From Occallatibacter sp. (GTDB taxonomy: Bacteria > Acidobacteriota > Terriglobia > Terriglobales > Acidobacteriaceae): a stretch of 41,784 bases of DNA. How positions within the stretch are numbered: the first letter of the stretch is position 1; the number at the start of each line of letters is the position of its first letter. Below are positions 37,087 to 41,784 of the stretch, piece by piece. Below the pieces are notes generated by a model. The model saw nothing but the letters and a program-made list of their open reading frames with translations. It was not told the DNA's origin and did not search any database. The DNA lies in the NCBI GenBank assembly GCA_017883405.1, contig JADGNO010000179.1, positions 1-41,784 on the forward strand, given 5' to 3'. Made by a program: the position numbers and the translations under genes.

Positions 37087-38541
37087 TCATTGCCGCCTGT
37101 AGACCATCAGGTGGTTGTCGGGAATGGACAGGAATCCGAGGTTGGTTTTTCCGTCGAGCAGAATGTGCCCGGTTGGAACGAGTTCCTGCCCAGTTGCTTT
37201 CCACTCTCCGCCAAGCTCCCGAATTAATTTGGTTTTCACCCACAGTTGACGAACGAGGAGCACATTCACCGATTTCCTCTGTTCATCCGACATCAGCGGG
37301 ACGATATCCCAATCTGCAATCGGCATAGAGGCTTGGCGGGCACGGCCAACCACGGCTAGATAGCTTGCCTCGTCGGAAAATACCACGTCGTCCGGGCGGA
37401 TTGTCTGATCGACAAACTGCACCACTTGCCCATAGTTGCGGTCCTGGCGGTCCACGGAGTAGGCGATCAGATGCGTGCCGACTCCCACAATTGAACTCAA
37501 TGCACACAAAGTGGCTGCTGCAATCAGGCTGCGACGGTTTTTGCAGACGGACAGTCCGGAGCAGATGCCGATCAACAGCGGGATTGTAACCATATATGTG
37601 TAATAGGTTGGGAATTTCGAACTGGAAATCAGTACGATGGCAAGGCAGAGGGTAAAAATCACAGCATACCGGAGCGTCAGGTAAGCCCGGCGGAACTCAG
37701 GTTGACGGCAAGCTGCCAGCAAAACAATTGCGGCGACAAAGACGAAAAGCAAACTGTAGTCGGCCGGAATTGCGTTGTGGTGATCGAAGCGTCCGTGGAA
37801 AAGATTGCTGATGAATCCGCGCTGCTGCACATGTACCAGCTTCATATAGCCTGGCAAGCGGCCTGAAAACCAGAGGCAAGCCAAAAACGCCAATGCTCCT
37901 ATGCCGCTGGCGACAAACGAGATGGCAATGTCCTTCCAGTACCGCAATTGGAAGAGCAGAATCGTCACCAGGGCGATGGTGAACTGCAATGGCAGATACT
38001 GCAATCCTGCCCAGGGAACAAAGAGATAGAGCACGAACAGAAATATTATTCGGCTGCTGGTGGAGGTGATGGACATGGCCCACAGCGTTGATGCCAGAAT
38101 TAGAAAACCCATGCCGTCGTACCGTCCGGTGCGATAGGCAACGATCACGCCGAACTCGGTCGAGAGCAGAAGTAGCATCAACACCCGGGCAATTGGTTTT
38201 TCGACTAGGCGAAGCCGTAGCACGGCCGACCACAGGATGAAGAATGCGGCGGTGACGCAGGTGATTTCTAATGCGCGCACGGAACGTAGCGAGTGGCCGA
38301 AGAATTTGATCCACGGGACCAGGAGAAAACAATACAGCGACACCATTTCAGAGAAGGGAATGTGGAATCCTTCACCGCGCAGGTAGTGGATGGCCGGGGT
38401 GGCAAACATGGCCTCGTCCTGATGGCCGAACGGATAGCAGGTGGCAGTAAGGACGTTAAACAACCAGAAACTCAGCAGGAATAGAAGCGCGGACCAGGTT
38501 TCAGAATTCTCAGCGCGCAAAGCTCGAGCGTTATCCTGCAT
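37087..38541 (-). CDS. GT-C type membrane glycosyltransferase (GT39/ArnT-like)
   Basis: A 484-residue polytopic protein with roughly ten hydrophobic helices and a soluble C-terminal part. Near the start, YPFGHQDEAMFATPAIHYLRG places an acidic pair in the first periplasmic loop, as in GT-C enzymes that use lipid-linked sugars, and GRYDGMGFLILAS is also typical. Substrates cannot be predicted. The ATG at 38541 (MQDNARALR) follows CGGAG; the longer frame to 38802 would run into the tRNA gene region and lacks support. It precedes purL on the same strand. Confidence 0.75.
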   Translation of the reverse strand: MQDNARALRAENSETWSALLFLLSFWLFNVLTATCYPFGHQDEAMFATPAIHYLRGEGFHIPFSEMVSLYCFLLVPWIKFFGHSLRSVRALEITCVTAAFFILWSAVLRLRLVEKPIARVLMLLLLSTEFGVIVAYRTGRYDGMGFLILASTLWAMSITSTSSRIIFLFVLYLFVPWAGLQYLPLQFTIALVTILLFQLRYWKDIAISFVASGIGALAFLACLWFSGRLPGYMKLVHVQQRGFISNLFHGRFDHHNAIPADYSLLFVFVAAIVLLAACRQPEFRRAYLTLRYAVIFTLCLAIVLISSSKFPTYYTYMVTIPLLIGICSGLSVCKNRRSLIAAATLCALSSIVGVGTHLIAYSVDRQDRNYGQVVQFVDQTIRPDDVVFSDEASYLAVVGRARQASMPIADWDIVPLMSDEQRKSVNVLLVRQLWVKTKLIRELGGEWKATGQELVPTGHILLDGKTNLGFLSIPDNHLMVYRRQ

Positions 38542-38802
38542 TTCTGTCGACTCCGGGGCAAGAGCTAGAGTGTTGTTGAAGGAATCCAAAATAATAGTAC
38601 GGCACAGATTGGGGGCGAGTGCCTGTAAGGTGCGTCTCATTGAACACAGGACGCGGACTGCATACTGCGGAGTGGAATGTGCCGGTGGGACATATTTGAA
38701 CCGCTTTTGCCGTCCGAGGCGGAGGCTCGGCTGTTTGCGCGGGGCTGTGGCAGACGGATCAAGGGCTGTGAGATACTTTTGAGAGCAGAACCCCTCTCTC
38801 AA

Positions 38803-38889
38803 GCCGGGATGGCGGAACTGGCAGACGCAGCGGACTCAAAATCCGCCGATCGCAAGGTCGTGGGGGTTCGACCCCCCCTCCCGGCACCA
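38803..38889 (+). tRNA. tRNA-Leu (anticodon CAA)
   Basis: An 87-nt class II tRNA. The acceptor GCCGGGA (38803-38809) pairs with TCCCGGC before an encoded ACCA end. The anticodon stem GCGGA/TCCGC encloses CTCAAAA, giving anticodon CAA, which reads UUG. The long variable arm of leucine tRNAs and a GGGGG/CCCCC T stem are present. A GATACT box lies about 25 bp upstream (38772-38777). Confidence 0.97.
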
Positions 38890-40047
38890 GCCTTAAACAA
38901 CTTTCGAATCAGCAATTTACAAATGCGCAAAATCGTGTGTGCCTAAATTGTGCCTAAATTGTGCCTAAATTGTGCCCAAGATGTGGCCAAACTTCCCCCT
39001 CACCGGCATCGTTTTCCACTCCGTTTTGTCTGCAAATTGTGCGGTCGCCTGAATATCGCAATCGCTGAAACGCTTATGTCTCGGATCGCTTGCAAGCACG
39101 CGAGTCGAGAGCGAATCACGAGCATGAGGATGCGAGCAAGTGAATCAGAGTGCCAGCTTTCGGGCGGTGCTCATGCAACTTTCATTTTCCAGTTCACTCT
39201 GGGAGCTGCTGCGCGAGCAAAGGTCCGCGTCTATCGGAATAGTTGACCTCTGATAAGACTTCGTTCTCCGAAGCAGTGTGAGACAGATTACAGACCGAGC
39301 GCGGTCTCAAGATCGCGCGAGGGCGCGACGAGAGAGGGAAAGTAGATGTCGTTCGAGGCTAGAAGAAGGTCAGGCGAACTTTACGATTGGTTATATATTG
39401 TGGGCGCAGCGGCACGTGGAATTTCGGTGCACATTCGGCACACCGAATGAACGGCAACGCTAATAAGCGCGTGATCCTTTGATTCGGATCGACTGATGCC
39501 GGATCAGCATATCGGAGCTCGCAACGCTGGGAAAAGCCAATATCGAATCAAGCATTTACCTTAAGAAAAAGCCCGCACGGAAGCACTCTAGCCTGGTCGC
39601 CCAAATTATTGATTCAACAGAGTTGGGCACGCGCGGCATGGCACACCCTGCGGCGCACTTGACGCCGCGCCACGGCCCGTCTGCGAGTGGCCTTTGTATG
39701 TGACAACCCCACTTATCATTCACTATCCGGATCGGGTGGCATCGATTCATATCTGTGCGGTGCCCGCGTTTTTGACAGCGTGCGAAGAAGCCTACGAGTC
39801 CTGTTCCAAAAGGCTTCCCACATCGGTCTCTCTAACTGATTGACAATGAAGACCGAGCAGACGCAAAATTAGCCGTTCCAAAACGTATAGGTTCAAATAC
39901 ACGCGATACTCAACCTAAACCGACTCCGCTCCAGCAACACTCCACTCTTACAAAGTAGCCAGAGTCCCGAAACTAGCTTCTCTCCGTCCACCAACCTGGT
40001 AGCAAAAGACCCCGAATTTCAGGCGCCGCGATATTTCTCCAACACGC
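38890..40047. other. Gene-poor region between tRNA-Leu and the phosphoesterase
   Basis: About 1.16 kb with no convincing gene on either strand. It begins with an 11-bp tandem repeat (38938-38981). A 34-residue ORF at 39346-39450 has a good ribosome binding site (GAGAGGGAAAGTAG) but no recognisable features, and its end overlaps a small hairpin (CATTCGG/CCGAATG, 39432-39449). The rest shows mixed, possibly decayed coding, consistent with an old integration remnant beside a tRNA, but I cannot identify an integrase. Confidence 0.5.
38938..38981. repeat. 11-bp tandem repeats 50 bp after tRNA-Leu
   Basis: Three perfect copies of TGTGCCTAAAT (38938-38948, 38949-38959, 38960-38970) and one degraded copy (TGTGCCCAAGA). 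Short direct repeats next to a tRNA 3' end can be integrase arm sites or att remnants. Confidence 0.85.
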
Positions 40048-41784
40048 CTACGGCTTTACTAGGCGTACCTTTGCTGGATGATGAATGGGGGGAACACGAT
40101 ATCTCACCTCTTCCATGTATTGTTTCGCCTGGACGCGCGTTTTGATATTCAGAAAACGGCGAACTACTGCCGGCTTACCTAAGAGGGATGTGCGGTGATA
40201 GTGCCGCAGAAACGCAATGTGGAGGAAAGCTCGTTGGAGCGTTGAGATCGGTTCTTGCGCAACGTCGGTAGCGGCAGTGAGATCGCTGGAACTGCTAGCT
40301 GTGCTTCGTTGCGTTGCAGATGGATCGTCATCGCATGTAAACCCTGAATCCGCGGGATCCGGTAGCGAAGTAGGCGCATCGGTCCTGGGAGTACTTAATG
40401 AGAAAAGGTGTCCAAAATTGTTAGCTTGTGCGTCTCGGTTTGTCAGCGATTTTAAGCCATACATACTCTCAACAGAAGCAAGCAGAGAGGAATGGTCATA
40501 AACCGTGTGATCAACCTGATTGGCCGGGATCGATGGGGAGATGACGATAGCCGGAACACGAATGCCGAGCTGCGTGAAATCGAAACTGTGATGATTATTG
40601 TCTTCGTCGGAAATCGTATCGCCCGGACTGACTGTGGTCGGTGGCTTCACATGGTCAAAAAAACCGCCTTGCTCATCGTACGTGACGAGAAGAACACTAT
40701 CATTCCAGTGAGGTGAGTTGCGAATTGTCTCATACACGTTCTTGATGAGGCGTTCACCGCGAGTCACGTCATCGAGTGGATGCTGGGAATTGCCGCAGGT
40801 GAAATCCTCCGGTGTAAGCGGAAGCACATTTCCATAATTCGGCTCAATGAACACATATGGAGTCGAAAAATCCGGATCGTTTATGGCATCTGAGAACTCA
40901 TCGAATCCTTCGAAGTGCCCCTCAACTCTGCGGTCGGTCATTCCACTAATGGCAAACACCTGCGGGAATTCGTCTCCCATAAATACCTTCCAATCGAAAC
41001 AGGCGTCTTCCAAGCGGTCATATATCGTTCCGTTTTCGAAGCGATAGCCATTCAGAAGGGAGGATGTCACACTCTGGAAGCCGGAGGGGCTGTCATCGAG
41101 GCCACCCGAAGACGCAGCATGGATAAAGAATCGATTGGGCCACGTGGGACCCGGGACGGACGAGAAACACTTGTCGCAAAAAACAAAGGAACTCGCGAGG
41201 GTTGTGAGCACGGGCAGCTGTTCCGGATCGAAGCAACGCATGATTCTCTCCGGGTCGTTTTGATTCGGCTTATCGCCACTTACATTGGCAAGACCATCGT
41301 AACTGGCAATAAATCCCTGGTTGGTAATTGGAGATGGGTAGGGGCCGCCCGGCGGATAGGATGGAACCTTGATGCTGCCATCGTCTTGCCTGACATAACC
41401 GCAAAGCTGCAATAGAGCGTCGTTGAACTCATGCCCCGGATCCGGATCTGTTCCGCTAAGGAAAAAGTCGGCAGGTGAACTCACTTGCCTCATAGAGTCG
41501 CCGGCGATGGGGTCTGGATTCTGATACGGACCTCCGTTAGTAAGATCGTCAACATTTGTCAAGCCGCCGTTCAGTGCGTCGGTGCCTCGAATCCCAGCAA
41601 AACCGAGCATGTGATCGAAGGCGCGGTTTTCAAGCATGAGGACGAAAACGTGTTTGATCGGGCCGGTTGGTGTTGTGTTTCCGACAAATAAATAAAAGAC
41701 TCCACAGCGCGTGTTATCCCACGCAACGCAGACCCAGTCTGCAATCCAGGACCAGACGACGCAGACGGCGTTGACGATCCAAAC
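40048..41784 (-). CDS. Phosphoesterase family protein (phospholipase C/acid phosphatase-like), 5' end outside window
   Basis: The frame is open to the right edge, so the N-terminus is missing; 578 residues are visible. The catalytic domain starts with IKHVFVLMLENRAFDHMLGF, the pfam04185 signature, and continues with GPTWPNRFFIHAA, TYDEQGGFFDHV and FTQLGIRVPAIVISPSIPANQ. This family cleaves phosphate esters, including phospholipids, outside the cytoplasm. Directly before it is a Trp/Val/Cys-rich stretch that repeats every 11 residues (WIVNAVCVVW, WIADWVCVAW), probably a membrane or amphipathic helix. The C-terminal 120 residues are of low complexity, then basic. Internal ATGs downstream of this point would remove the first catalytic motif. 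Confidence 0.88.
   Translation of the reverse strand, partial: VWIVNAVCVVWSWIADWVCVAWDNTRCGVFYLFVGNTTPTGPIKHVFVLMLENRAFDHMLGFAGIRGTDALNGGLTNVDDLTNGGPYQNPDPIAGDSMRQVSSPADFFLSGTDPDPGHEFNDALLQLCGYVRQDDGSIKVPSYPPGGPYPSPITNQGFIASYDGLANVSGDKPNQNDPERIMRCFDPEQLPVLTTLASSFVFCDKCFSSVPGPTWPNRFFIHAASSGGLDDSPSGFQSVTSSLLNGYRFENGTIYDRLEDACFDWKVFMGDEFPQVFAISGMTDRRVEGHFEGFDEFSDAINDPDFSTPYVFIEPNYGNVLPLTPEDFTCGNSQHPLDDVTRGERLIKNVYETIRNSPHWNDSVLLVTYDEQGGFFDHVKPPTTVSPGDTISDEDNNHHSFDFTQLGIRVPAIVISPSIPANQVDHTVYDHSSLLASVESMYGLKSLTNRDAQANNFGHLFSLSTPRTDAPTSLPDPADSGFTCDDDPSATQRSTASSSSDLTAATDVAQEPISTLQRAFLHIAFLRHYHRTSLLGKPAVVRRFLNIKTRVQAKQYMEEVRYRVPPIHHPAKVRLVKP

Noticed and set aside
39346-39450. 34-residue ORF with a good ribosome binding site
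   Set aside because: Short and without any recognisable feature; kept only as a note in the gap description.
1-41784. CRISPR arrays, insertion sequences, rRNA, prophage
   Set aside because: No regular spaced repeats, transposase, integrase, phage structural or rRNA sequence was found.

Overview
The window reads as a chromosomal segment of an Acidobacteriota (Terriglobia-type) soil bacterium. This is inferred from gene content: split glycine decarboxylase genes, a very large Oar-like TonB-dependent receptor without a partner SusD, secreted Pro/Gln-rich and DUF5818-like small proteins, a second EF-G-like GTPase, and exported TldD-family proteins. No rRNA or other phylogenetic marker is present to confirm it. 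Coding density is high and there is no phage, insertion sequence, CRISPR array or replication origin.

Layout. 1-4575 (minus): a tldD / small zinc-motif gene / tldE / uvrC-like gene series, the last running off the left edge. 4740-7057 (plus): a 36-residue His-rich exported peptide gene, a DinB/YfiT-like enzyme and a PD-(D/E)XK nuclease-like protein. 7156-10518 (minus): a small membrane protein, a NagB-like sugar-phosphate deaminase, and a TadG/TadE/TadE pilus-type operon whose TadG carries a Gly-Ser-Gly repeat domain. 10933-15910 (minus): gcvH, gcvPA, gcvPB and an M48 membrane protease. 15959-21374 (plus): an exported TldD-like protease and its non-catalytic partner, a phosphopantetheinyl transferase and a ThuA-domain protein. 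21548-26114 (minus): a TonB-dependent receptor broken by one in-frame amber codon, followed by a GH105 glycoside hydrolase. 26469-28680 (plus): obgE and two small secreted proteins, closed by a perfect 40-bp palindrome. 28768-30873 (minus): an EF-G-like GTPase. 31372-32974 (plus): an O-methyltransferase, a cupin and a short exported peptide. 33062-38541 (minus): a GT-C membrane glycosyltransferase, purL and purF. 38803-38889: tRNA-Leu(CAA), followed by about 1.1 kb without a convincing gene. 40048-41784 (minus): a phosphoesterase running off the right edge, with an 11-residue Trp/Cys repeat upstream of its catalytic domain.

How the genes work together. GcvH, GcvPA and GcvPB supply the P and H proteins of glycine cleavage (GcvT is not here). 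PurL and PurF are steps of purine synthesis and overlap by 4 bp. The TonB receptor, GH105 and ThuA genes look like a small pectin or rhamnogalacturonan utilisation locus. Two separate TldD/TldE-type pairs occur in one window, one cytosolic and one with signal peptides. The most unusual items are the exported TldD/TldE-like pair, the uvrC-like gene with a degraded GIY-YIG active site and a duplicated-flank insertion, the amber-interrupted TonB receptor, and the hendecad repeat on the phosphoesterase.
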